From contig NZ_CP013118.1 of NCBI RefSeq assembly GCF_001443605.1, positions 3,095,501-3,159,500 on the forward strand: DNA of 64,000 nt, read 5' to 3'. Shown here piece by piece: positions 9,929 through 18,435 of the stretch. The number at the start of each line of letters is the position of its first letter. Position 1 is the first letter of the stretch. This DNA is from Salinivirga cyanobacteriivorans. GTDB taxonomy: Bacteria; Bacteroidota; Bacteroidia; Bacteroidales; Salinivirgaceae. A program made the position numbers and the translations under genes. The notes under the pieces were generated by a model. The model made no database searches and was not told the origin of the DNA. It was given only the letters and a program-made list of their open reading frames with translations.

Positions 9929-12900
9929 ATGAGATTTTTTACCAGAGCTTTAACAGCGTTGATGCTTTTATTATCAATGCAATTTTCGAGTACTTTCGCT
10001 CAGGAGATTCTTAGTGAGGATTTTGCCACTTACGAAGGAAATGCTCCTGATCCGGCTGGATGGAATGAATGGACGGGTGTAGCCACCCCGGTCGATGAAG
10101 ACAGCCATTGGAGTGCTGATGCATCCAACTATATTTCAGCAGAGAAATCAGCAAAATTTGGATTTAATGCTTGGAATAGCGATCCTGTCGATGCATGGCT
10201 GCTATCTCCAACATTGGACCTAACACAAAATGGCGGCACAAACAGATTGTCGTTTATGTATAAGAGTGGTAAATTGCTGGGTGCCAACGATTATATTGAA
10301 GTCAAAATATCAGTTGACAATGGAGCTACCTTTAGTTCGCTAGAAACTATTCAGATGGGCTCTTCAGACGAATGGATGCAGAAAAATATTGACCTTTCGG
10401 CATTTAACCAAACCGATGTTCAACTGGCTTTTTATGCACATGACGATACAGAAGAAGATGTTTATACATCTTTTTATATTGATAATGTGGTAGTTGAAAA
10501 TATTCCGGATTATGATTATGCAGTACTGCCTAACAGTATTAATCACAATACTTTTGCTGATACAACTGTTTTTTCAGGAGATGTGATAAATTTTGGAGCA
10601 GCACTTTATAGCTATGGATTGCAAACTGCAAGCACACCGGTAAAATGGTCTGTTGATGGTGGTACACCTGCAACTGCAAATGAGACTTCAGGATCAATAG
10701 ATTATTTAAATACAATTAATCATACTTTTTCTGCAGGATGGACAGCACCAAACGAGCCTGGTGTTTATACGTTGAAATTATATACCGATCATGCTGATGA
10801 CGTAAACCACCTTAATGACACAGTATCTGTAAAAGTTACAGTTTATCCGCCATACACTGAATTTACCGAGAATTTCGATGCATCTACAGAATGGCCATTG
10901 GGCTGGTTGGCATACCCCACAGGAGGCTATGATTTATTGGTTACAAATGATTCATATAATGCCAATAGCGCACCCAATTGTGTGAAATTTAATAGCGGAG
11001 CAGAAAAAGGTTACACTCTTCTAACCCCAGCGGTAGATGTTAATGGAAGTGACGCCTACAGATTAACTACATGGATGCGTGGGTCAGCAGGAGCAAAGAT
11101 GGCAATTGGGTATGTAAGCAATTTTCAAGATACTTCAAGCTTTGTAGCTTTAGATACCGTAGAAATCGAAACCAGTTACCAGAATTTTCCTTATGAATTG
11201 GTTTTTAGTTCTGCAAATGTGAAGCAATTGGCTTATGTATACTTAAACACAGGGGAGTATATTTATCTTGACGATATCTCATTCGAAAAAGTACTTCCTT
11301 ATGATTTGAGTATTGATGCGATTAATGAAAACAGGGTTATTCCTGCTGGTGAATCTTTCAGATATGCCTATAAATTGCGCAATAAGGGTTTCAATCAGGA
11401 AACATTCGATCTTGAAGCTACAGGAGATTGGACGTACACCATTTTTGATAACTCAGGTCAAACAGAGATTTCAAACATTACACTGAATTCTGAGCAGGTT
11501 GATACTGTTTATCTTGAAGTGCAATCTCCATCAGAGATTAGCGATATTGTCACCGATAACGTGAAACTCAGCATGACATCACAGACCGAACCAGAAATAT
11601 ATGATTCCGTTGTGATGGAAACTTCTGCTTATCTTCCATATAGTGTTGTAGAGGAAGGGTTTGAAGATAATGAAGAAATACCGTTTGCCTGGACCAGCCT
11701 TGATTCAGAAGGAAATATAAATGTGTATAATTCATCATATAGTGCAAATTCAGGCACAAATTATGTTCAGTTTAGTAATGCTCCGGCTGGCACTATGGTT
11801 AGCCTGGCAACACCTAAACTGCAATCCGCCCAATTGTACAGAATGAGTTTCTACCAAAAAGGTGATGGTGTCCTTATTGTAGGTACTACACCAACACTGG
11901 ATAATTTCGACAATTTTGACACCTTGGGCAGCTACTCAAGCAGCTACTCTTATCAGCTTAAAGAGTTAACTTTTAGTGCTGCCGATGAGGGATTATACAT
12001 AGTCTTTAAACATGAAGTAGATGGCGGCTACAATAGTGCGTCAATAGATGATATTTCTATTGAATTGGTTCCTCCTTATGCTGTCGAAGTTTCAGAATAT
12101 GACCCTGGCACTTTTGTGCCGGCAGGAATGTCAACTAATTACATGGTCAGTTTAACAAATATGGGTACTGAAAACGAGACATTTAATGTTTCGGGTGTAG
12201 GGGACTGGACGTACTCAGTATACGATAAAGAACTGAATGATCAGATTAATACCATTACCATTGAGCCTGGAGCAACTGATACAGTGTTTATGGAAGTGCA
12301 GGTTGATGAAAATGGCATAACAGATGGACAGGTTGATTCTGCTTCGTTTATAGTTGCATCTTCTTCCGATATTTCAGCAGCTGATTCTGTTCATATTGTT
12401 ACCACTTCATACAACCCAATAAACACGCTAAATGAAAGTTTTGAAGCCAGTGGTGCACTGCCGGATTATTGGGATGGTCTTAAATTCTATAGCTATTCTG
12501 ATTTTGGGGTAACTACGTATTCAGGTAATACAGGCTCGAATTCTGCAAAAATTCATGAATCATCCAGTGCCGAAGGTAAACATACTTACCTGACAACTCC
12601 CGTGCTTATGGGCAATCAAAGCTATAAACTGGCCTTTTACACGAAGTGTTATTCAGAAGGCGATTTCTTAATGGTTGGTACAATGAGTAATGCCAAAGAT
12701 ACCGCCACATTCGAACTTATTGATACCATTTCAGTGGCTTCGACTTTTATTGCAGATACTTTGGATGTTAACCTGGATGAAAATCGCTTTATTGCTTTTG
12801 TTACGGCTGTAGATGGTAAAACAATCAATATAGATGATATCACGCTTCAGCAGTTGCCACAAGCTAGTATTAGTCCATCAAACGGAGCTGAGCATGTATC

Positions 12901-14509
12901 AGTTGATACTGAAATTAGTATTTCCTTTAACAATAACATCCAGAACTTAGATGGTAGTGCTGTTTCAAATGAAGATCTCAATTCTTTTATCACTTTTAAA
13001 ATGGGTGATGAAAATGGAACTGATGTTCCCTTCAGTGCAGTTATCAATGATTTAAAAACTAATGTAACTATTACACCAGCGGCTTCGCTTGAAGGAGAAT
13101 CAACATATTATCTGAGTTTTGCTGATCAGGTTGTTCAAGATACCAATGAATATAAAGTGCCAGGAGCTCAGTCAACATTTACAACAGCTGACATCGATGC
13201 TCCTGTATTTGAAAATGGATATCCTGTGGCCACAAACATTGATGAAACAAATTTTGTTTTTGAAGTGTCACTGAATGAAACAGGTAGTGTATCTTATATT
13301 GTGGTAGAGGCCTCAGCACAGGAACCCACAGTAAATCAGGTGTTGGCAGGAGAGGATTATGGTACTGTATCAATTCATACTAGTGGAGTGGTACCTGTTA
13401 CCAACGCTGGTGTCGTCACGCAGGAAGCTATTGATAATCTTATGATTAGCACAGCTTATAGTGTTTATATGGTTGCTCAGGATGATGCGCCAGCTGTAAA
13501 TACCCAATCTGCTGTAACCCAACTAGACGTAACCACACTTGATGACCTTACAGCTCCGGAATTTGAACCTAATTACCCCAATGTATCAAATATTGATTTA
13601 ACTGCATTTGATATAAATGTTCAGTTGAATGAACCAGGTAAAGTGTTTTATATTGTAATTGACGCAGGGGAGCAACAACCTACCATAAGTGAAGTTGTAG
13701 CAGGTGAAGACTATTCCACTGTTACTGTTGTAGCTAATGGTACCATTGAAGTTGCAGAGACTTCTACTTCATATGCAGCATTTGTTGAAAATTTACAGGT
13801 TGGAACCGATTATGAGGTGTACCTCGTTGCTGAAGATGACCAACCAACACCCAATATTCAGGAGACACTTGCAATGCTTGAAGTTACAACACTTAGTGAT
13901 GAGGTTGCTCCGGAATTTACGGAATCTTATCCAGAATTTACTGATGTTACAGATACTACTTTCAATTTGCATGTTCAGTTGAATGAAAGTGGAACCGTTT
14001 ATTATGTAGTTGTTGATGATGAGGTCCAGGCGCCTTCAAGTGAGGAGGTTAAGGCTGGAGAGGCATATGCCGGAGTTAATGTAATTGCGTCAGGTTCTGT
14101 TGAGGTTGAGCAAGCCAATGCAACCGAAACATCTGGTATTACTGATCTAACGCCTAATACCAGTTACGATGTATATGTTGTAGCTGAAGACAATGCAACT
14201 GATCCTAATTTACAGAGTGAACCTGTGATGGTTGAGGTTACTACAACCAATTACACAAATATTGAAAACTATGCTTTTGAATCAAAAGTATATCCCAACC
14301 CAACTTCCGGACTATTGCATGTGAGTAGCACAAGGCAATTTCACTTGATTAAGATTTTTGATGTGAAAGGTGAGCTTATTAGCATCAAGCGTTTTGAACA
14401 GACCAACAAGTTTGACCTTAATCTGGATAATTTGACTCAGGGTATGTATCTGGTTCAAATTTTGTCAGTCGATGGTTATGCAGAAAGTGTAAGGATACAA
14501 AAATTCTAA
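9929..14509 (+). CDS. Giant secreted multi-domain surface protein with three C-terminal tandem repeats and T9SS domain
   Basis: This 1526-residue protein has a Sec signal peptide (residues 1-24, ending STFA). Four choice-of-anchor J-like domains lie at about 25-190, 310-455, 570-710 and 830-975. Between them are spacer units; two contain a near-identical GDWTY segment. An SbsA/Big_5-type Ig-like domain follows at about 978-1085 (SPSNGAEHVSVDTEISISF). Three homologous units of about 117 residues come next (about 1088-1441), then a T9SS type A sorting domain from KVYPNP (about 1452). No enzyme motif was seen. It is the third tandem giant gene, 64 bases after the second, and shares its domain types with the first two. 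A structural or adhesive surface role is inferred. Confidence 0.88.
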   Translation: MRFFTRALTALMLLLSMQFSSTFAQEILSEDFATYEGNAPDPAGWNEWTGVATPVDEDSHWSADASNYISAEKSAKFGFNAWNSDPVDAWLLSPTLDLTQNGGTNRLSFMYKSGKLLGANDYIEVKISVDNGATFSSLETIQMGSSDEWMQKNIDLSAFNQTDVQLAFYAHDDTEEDVYTSFYIDNVVVENIPDYDYAVLPNSINHNTFADTTVFSGDVINFGAALYSYGLQTASTPVKWSVDGGTPATANETSGSIDYLNTINHTFSAGWTAPNEPGVYTLKLYTDHADDVNHLNDTVSVKVTVYPPYTEFTENFDASTEWPLGWLAYPTGGYDLLVTNDSYNANSAPNCVKFNSGAEKGYTLLTPAVDVNGSDAYRLTTWMRGSAGAKMAIGYVSNFQDTSSFVALDTVEIETSYQNFPYELVFSSANVKQLAYVYLNTGEYIYLDDISFEKVLPYDLSIDAINENRVIPAGESFRYAYKLRNKGFNQETFDLEATGDWTYTIFDNSGQTEISNITLNSEQVDTVYLEVQSPSEISDIVTDNVKLSMTSQTEPEIYDSVVMETSAYLPYSVVEEGFEDNEEIPFAWTSLDSEGNINVYNSSYSANSGTNYVQFSNAPAGTMVSLATPKLQSAQLYRMSFYQKGDGVLIVGTTPTLDNFDNFDTLGSYSSSYSYQLKELTFSAADEGLYIVFKHEVDGGYNSASIDDISIELVPPYAVEVSEYDPGTFVPAGMSTNYMVSLTNMGTENETFNVSGVGDWTYSVYDKELNDQINTITIEPGATDTVFMEVQVDENGITDGQVDSASFIVASSSDISAADSVHIVTTSYNPINTLNESFEASGALPDYWDGLKFYSYSDFGVTTYSGNTGSNSAKIHESSSAEGKHTYLTTPVLMGNQSYKLAFYTKCYSEGDFLMVGTMSNAKDTATFELIDTISVASTFIADTLDVNLDENRFIAFVTAVDGKTINIDDITLQQLPQASISPSNGAEHVSVDTEISISFNNNIQNLDGSAVSNEDLNSFITFKMGDENGTDVPFSAVINDLKTNVTITPAASLEGESTYYLSFADQVVQDTNEYKVPGAQSTFTTADIDAPVFENGYPVATNIDETNFVFEVSLNETGSVSYIVVEASAQEPTVNQVLAGEDYGTVSIHTSGVVPVTNAGVVTQEAIDNLMISTAYSVYMVAQDDAPAVNTQSAVTQLDVTTLDDLTAPEFEPNYPNVSNIDLTAFDINVQLNEPGKVFYIVIDAGEQQPTISEVVAGEDYSTVTVVANGTIEVAETSTSYAAFVENLQVGTDYEVYLVAEDDQPTPNIQETLAMLEVTTLSDEVAPEFTESYPEFTDVTDTTFNLHVQLNESGTVYYVVVDDEVQAPSSEEVKAGEAYAGVNVIASGSVEVEQANATETSGITDLTPNTSYDVYVVAEDNATDPNLQSEPVMVEVTTTNYTNIENYAFESKVYPNPTSGLLHVSSTRQFHLIKIFDVKGELISIKRFEQTNKFDLNLDNLTQGMYLVQILSVDGYAESVRIQKF
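13189..14250 (+). repeat. Three tandem ~117-residue coding repeats
   Basis: Within the third giant gene three units begin near 13193, 13550 and 13907. Each opens with (D)APEF/VFE...YP, continues with an FxVxLNExGxVxYIV core, then AGEDY/AGEAY, and ends with YxVYxVAxD before a VTT linker. The copies have clearly diverged in DNA sequence, so they are old duplications with a conserved fold rather than recent slippage. Confidence 0.85.
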
Positions 14510-14575
14510 ATAAACAATGATTATTGACGAATACCGATGAAAAGATATTTAAAGTAAAAGTGTAATGTCGACCGA

Positions 14576-14636
14576 AAGAAGGAACCTCAAATTAGGCTAG
14601 AAATATTTGTGTTAGCTTAAAAAAGGGTTCCTTCTT
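14576..14636 (+). promoter_or_regulatory. Large two-stem hairpin after the third giant gene
   Basis: The outer stem is perfect over 11 bp (AAGAAGGAACC at 14576-14586 with GGTTCCTTCTT at 14626-14636). An inner 8-bp stem (TTAGGCTA at 14592-14599 with TAGCTTAA at 14613-14620) needs one G-U pair. No U-run follows at once; CTCC comes next. Its role is unknown. It could be a 3'-end element of the giant-gene transcript or a small structured RNA. Confidence 0.55.
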
Positions 14637-14711
14637 CTCCAAAGGATTGAATAACTACTTTTTTTATTTAATCTGGTTTTATTTCAAATAATCATAATTT
14701 TTTTTAATGTT

Positions 14712-14748
14712 AAAAAGGGCTGCTGTTTTCTGCAGCCTTTTTTTATTG
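14712..14748 (+). terminator. Rho-independent terminator after the giant-gene cluster
   Basis: AAAAAGGGCTGC pairs with GCAGCC followed by a T-run (14737-14744), around the loop TGTTTTCT. The A-rich 5' side and T-rich 3' side make a classical terminator, possibly bidirectional. Together with the hairpin at 14576-14636 it accounts for most of the gene-free stretch 14510-14893. The rest of that stretch is AT-rich and presumably carries the selU promoter, but I see no clear consensus. Confidence 0.75.
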
Positions 14749-14893
14749 GACGGTTCTCATGATTATCTATGGCTTTTTGAGTGGGCGTCTCTATCTTAGT
14801 GCCTAATACTTTGTTGGTTTGTGCTTTTCAGAAATAGCAATAAAAATATCATTAGCAGAACATCGATAGTGGATTATCACTACTTTTGCTACT

Positions 14894-15916
14894 ATGCCAA
14901 AAGAAGTAAGTATTACCCATTTTTTGAATCACCTGGTGCACGTAACTCTGATTGATGTGCGCACCCCTGCCGAGTTTGAAAAAGGACATATTCCCGGCGC
15001 TGTGAATATTCCGCTGTTTTCGAATAAGGAAAGGGCACATGTGGGAACGGTATATAAACAGGAGTCCCGGGATGCCGCTATAGAACTGGGATATCAGTAT
15101 GTGAATCCCAGGCTTAAAAAATATATAGCAGAATCAGAAAAGGTTGCCCCTGATGGGAATGTTGTTGTTTATTGTTGGCGGGGAGGTATGCGAAGTCATG
15201 CTTTTGCCAAACATCTTAAGAAAAACGGATTTAAAGAGGTTTATGTAATTGAGCATGGTTACAAAGCTTATCGTAACCTTGCTGTAAATAATTACACAGA
15301 GGGAGATTTGCGCGTGCTTGGTGGGTATACAGGAAGCGGTAAAACACATATTTTACATGAAATTGCAAAGCGTGGCGAGCAGGTTATAGACCTTGAAGGC
15401 TTGGCCAATCATAAAGGCTCCGCATTTGGGAATATTGGTCTGGGGGCACAACCCACTACCGAGCAATTTGCCAATAATCTTTATTGGGAATGGCATAAAC
15501 TTGATTTCAGTAAACCAATATGGATTGAAGATGAAAGCGTTAATATTGGGGATGTTAACCTTCCTGTCCCACTTTTCAGGCGCATGCGCCAGGCAGATCT
15601 CTTTTTCCTGGAGATGAGCAAAGCAGTACGTGCAAAACTGCTTGTAGAGGAGTATACTGTCGATAACAAAGAAAAACTGGCTTCAGCCATACAAAGAATA
15701 AGAAAAAGGCTGGGCACCCAAAACACCAAAACTGCCCTGTTAAAACTCCAGGAAAACAACTTTTATGAGGTGGCCCTTATTGCCCTCGGTTATTACGACA
15801 AGTATTACAAAAAAGGAATGGAGAAAAGAAATTCAGGGCATGTTCAGGTCATTAAACTAAAAAACACCAATGCATTAACCAATGCAAAACAAATATTAAA
15901 ATTACAATATGTCTGA
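14894..15916 (+). CDS. selU: tRNA 2-selenouridine synthase (rhodanese + P-loop)
   Basis: SelU (MnmH/YbbB) replaces sulfur with selenium at the wobble 2-thiouridine of some tRNAs, using selenophosphate made by SelD. The 340-residue protein has an N-terminal rhodanese domain with the family motif [11 protein letters not shown], whose catalytic Cys is Cys94. A P-loop domain follows with Walker [10 protein letters not shown] (143-151). Length and domain order match the family. The stop overlaps the start of selD by 8 bases (ATG at 15909), so the two are translationally coupled. Because selD is interrupted by an IS, this otherwise intact enzyme may have lost its selenium donor. SelU can also geranylate tRNA in vitro, so some activity might persist without selenophosphate. 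Confidence 0.95.
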   Translation: MPKEVSITHFLNHLVHVTLIDVRTPAEFEKGHIPGAVNIPLFSNKERAHVGTVYKQESRDAAIELGYQYVNPRLKKYIAESEKVAPDGNVVVYCWRGGMRSHAFAKHLKKNGFKEVYVIEHGYKAYRNLAVNNYTEGDLRVLGGYTGSGKTHILHEIAKRGEQVIDLEGLANHKGSAFGNIGLGAQPTTEQFANNLYWEWHKLDFSKPIWIEDESVNIGDVNLPVPLFRRMRQADLFFLEMSKAVRAKLLVEEYTVDNKEKLASAIQRIRKRLGTQNTKTALLKLQENNFYEVALIALGYYDKYYKKGMEKRNSGHVQVIKLKNTNALTNAKQILKLQYV

Positions 15917-16760
15917 AATAAAACTCACACAATACAGCCATGGTGCAGGATGCGGCTGTAAGATTGCCCCATCGCTGTTGACAGATATTTTGAAAACCAG
16001 CATGCCGGAGGTGACTGATAGTAAGTTGATTGTAGGAAACACAACACGTGACGATGCTGCTGTTTACGATATGGGAGATGGAACAGCTGTAATTAGCACC
16101 ACCGATTTTTTTATGCCCATTGCAGATGACCCGTTTACATTTGGTAAAATTGCCGCAGCCAATGCAATGAGCGATGTATATGCTATGGGCGGTAAGCCAT
16201 TAATGGGCATTGCCATTCTGGGTTGGCCCATAGATAAATTATCAGCTGAGGTCGCTGCAGAAGTAATGGCGGGTGGACGAGCTGTTTGCAAAGAGGCTGG
16301 TATTGTGCTTGCCGGAGGACATAGCATCGATAGCCCTGAGCCTATTTTTGGACTGGCCGTTACCGGAAGAGTAGAAATAGAAAAACTAAAACGTAATGAC
16401 ACTGCCACGGAAGGATGCCGGCTTTATTTAACCAAACCTTTGGGTGTGGGAATATTATCTACAGCTCAGAAACAAGGTAAGTTAAAGGCTGAACACGCTA
16501 ATATAGCTCCTGAATCGATGTGCAAACTAAATGATGTGGGGCTTGAACTGGCAGAAATTGATGGTGTAAAGTCCATGACAGACGTTACCGGTTTTGGTCT
16601 AATGGGACACCTGACCGAGATGTGTGAGGGAAGTAATCTTAGTGCAATAATAGAGTTTGAAAAGGTGCCCAAATTACAAGAGTCAAGGGAATACATAGAG
16701 GCAAAATGTTTGCCGGGCGGGCTGCATAAAAACTGGCACACCTACAAAGCGCATGTGCAA

Positions 16761-16764
16761 TTAG
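16761..16764. repeat. Left target-site duplication TTAG
   Basis: TTAG directly abuts the left terminal repeat of the IS and is repeated at 18274-18277. It fits the 5'-YTAR-3' target preference known for the IS701 family. Confidence 0.9.
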
Positions 16765-16777
16765 TTCTACTTTAACA
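16765..16777 (+). repeat. IS left terminal inverted repeat
   Basis: TTCTACTTTAACA is the exact reverse complement of 18261-18273. Confidence 0.9.
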
Positions 16778-16781
16778 GATT

Positions 16782-16800
16782 AAAAAAACGAAGTTTTTTT
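16782..16800 (+). terminator. Terminator-like hairpin just inside the IS left end
   Basis: AAAAAAAC, loop GAA, then GTTTTTTT makes an 8-bp stem that itself ends in a U-run. This location is typical of IS elements that shield their transposase from read-through. Here it would end the selU-selD transcript right after the truncated selD. Confidence 0.55.
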
Positions 16801-16949
16801 AAGTGATTAACAGTGATAATCCGTTAACATTTAGTATATTGCGCATGTTAAAAAAATGTAATTTTATTTGCAATGGGTAACGAGCGAATCACTTAAAAAA
16901 AGATTATAACAATGGTAAAACACTGCTTGCGGTTAACGACCGTCTTGAA

Positions 16950-18257
16950 GTGTATTTGTCTGAATATGAGTATTTTTTCAAAAATAAAACAAAGACAAAC
17001 TTCGATAAAGCCTCTCAATATGTCGAAGGACTTGCATTAAGCGATTTGAAAAACATAGAACGCATAAGTGAAACATTGAATGCCAACTATCATCAGATGC
17101 AGCATTTCATAACAGAATCTAACTGGGATGCTCGGGCTGTCATCGATCAAACTGCAAAAAATGTAGACCAAGCATTGCCCAATCGGAAGTTAACAGGACT
17201 ACTCATCGATGAAAGTGGTTGGGTTAAAAAGGGAAAGAAAAGCGTTGGTGTTGATCATCAGTATTGTGGGAATGTAGGAAAAACAGCAAACTCACAGGTA
17301 GCCGTTTTTGGCTGCCTTTGTAATGACAAATACGCCTCGTTGGTCGATACCAGGCTTTATTTACCAAAATCATGGATCGATGATCAGGGTAGATGTGAAG
17401 CTGCAGGTATACCCCGTGAAGATAGGATTTTCCGCACAAAACCAGAGTTGGCAACAGAAATAGTAAAGCATCAACTTGAAATGGGTATATCATTTGATTA
17501 CGTTGGAGCGGATGGCCTATATGGAAATGACATTGTATTTACCCGTTCTGTGGCTGATTTGGGCTTAATTTATATGCTTGATATTCATAGTAATCAAAAG
17601 ATATATTTAGAAGAGCCAGAACTTTATTTGCCCGAACGCAAGAGTAATCGGGGGCGCGCCCCAAAAAAGCTAAAAGCAAGTACATCAGCAGTTAATGCCG
17701 ACACCTACATTAAAACCCTGTCCGCAAAGGATTGGAAGAAATTAAATATTCGCGATTCTGCAAAAGGCAAACTCAAGGGGCTCTTTCATTTCAAGACTGT
17801 TTACATTTGGGACAAAGCCTCCAATGCCGTTGAAAAACGTTTATTGGTTGTTTCGAAAAGAAAAACAAATGATTGCGTAGAGACTAAATATTCATTCACA
17901 AATGCCGAACTTGTCCAGTACACCGAACAAGCACTGGCATATATGCAGGCACAGCGTTTTTTTATAGAGCACAGTTTCAAAGAACAAAAGCAAATATTGG
18001 GGATGGACCATTTTCAGACTCGTAAATGGAAATCATGGTATCATCAAGTTGCATTAAATATGATTGTAGGCAGTTTTATGTTAAAGGAGAAAATTTTAAA
18101 TCAGGACCAGATTCCATTGCTTTCTGCAAGGGACATCATGGATTTTTTGGTATATAAGTTTTACCGTGAAATGACAGATGAGCGTATGTTGGAAAAATTG
18201 GAACATCGACACAAAAAAAGGCAACGGGATATAGATTACTGTTATTCAAAACAATAA
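16950..18257 (+). CDS. IS701-like DDE transposase
   Basis: This 435-residue transposase moves the element. The segment around LLIDESGW and the following VGVDHQYCGNVGK...QVAVF is typical of the IS701 group of IS4-related DDE transposases. The likely catalytic triad is Asp87 (LIDESG), Asp188 (VGADGLYG) and Glu340 (FIEHSFKEQKQILG). The C-terminus is basic. The start given is GTG at 16950. The same frame is open back to 16881 with plausible coding sequence (NNGKTLLAVNDRLE) but no ATG, so the true start could lie upstream at an unusual codon. The stop lies 16 bases before the IS right end. No frameshift is visible, so it is probably active. Confidence 0.92.
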   Translation: MYLSEYEYFFKNKTKTNFDKASQYVEGLALSDLKNIERISETLNANYHQMQHFITESNWDARAVIDQTAKNVDQALPNRKLTGLLIDESGWVKKGKKSVGVDHQYCGNVGKTANSQVAVFGCLCNDKYASLVDTRLYLPKSWIDDQGRCEAAGIPREDRIFRTKPELATEIVKHQLEMGISFDYVGADGLYGNDIVFTRSVADLGLIYMLDIHSNQKIYLEEPELYLPERKSNRGRAPKKLKASTSAVNADTYIKTLSAKDWKKLNIRDSAKGKLKGLFHFKTVYIWDKASNAVEKRLLVVSKRKTNDCVETKYSFTNAELVQYTEQALAYMQAQRFFIEHSFKEQKQILGMDHFQTRKWKSWYHQVALNMIVGSFMLKEKILNQDQIPLLSARDIMDFLVYKFYREMTDERMLEKLEHRHKKRQRDIDYCYSKQ

Positions 18258-18260
18258 ATG

Positions 18261-18273
18261 TGTTAAAGTAGAA
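18261..18273 (-). repeat. IS right terminal inverted repeat
   Basis: TGTTAAAGTAGAA is the exact reverse complement of the left end at 16765-16777. Confidence 0.9.
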
Positions 18274-18277
18274 TTAG
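18274..18277. repeat. Right target-site duplication TTAG
   Basis: This is the second copy of TTAG. It is also the first codon-plus-one base of the selD 3' fragment, whose frame continues uninterrupted to 18453. Confidence 0.9.
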
Positions 18278-18435
18278 ACAATGACGCCTATAAACCAATT
18301 TTGTTTGATCCACAAACCAGTGGTGGCCTTTTAATTGCCGTGGAGGAGAAAGATACTGAAAAGGTTGAGCAAATTTTAAAGGATAATAATTTGGAGCATA
18401 AAGCATTTGGGATGCTTATCCCATCAGCGGAAAAG

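Larger units (their letters stand above)
16765..18273 (+). mobile_element. Complete IS701-family-like insertion sequence, 1509 bp
   Basis: The element is bounded by perfect 13-bp inverted repeats (TTCTACTTTAACA at 16765-16777 and its reverse complement at 18261-18273) and flanked by the 4-bp direct repeat TTAG. It holds one transposase gene and no passenger gene. A poly-A/poly-T hairpin near the left end probably blocks incoming transcription. Perfect ends, a perfect target duplication and an intact host reading frame all point to a recent insertion. The name is a family-level call; I cannot assign an ISfinder entry. Confidence 0.93.

Noticed and set aside
15945..15965. Possible selenocysteine codon or SECIS element at the selD active site
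   Set aside because: The catalytic position is an ordinary Cys codon (TGC), so SelD is a Cys form.
16757..16764. CAAT as an alternative target duplication
   Set aside because: Using CAAT leaves selD out of frame and the terminal repeats misaligned; TTAG gives perfect ends and restores the frame.
16765..18273. IS considered as a transposon carrying a passenger or defence gene
   Set aside because: The transposase fills almost the whole element; no room or frame for a second gene.
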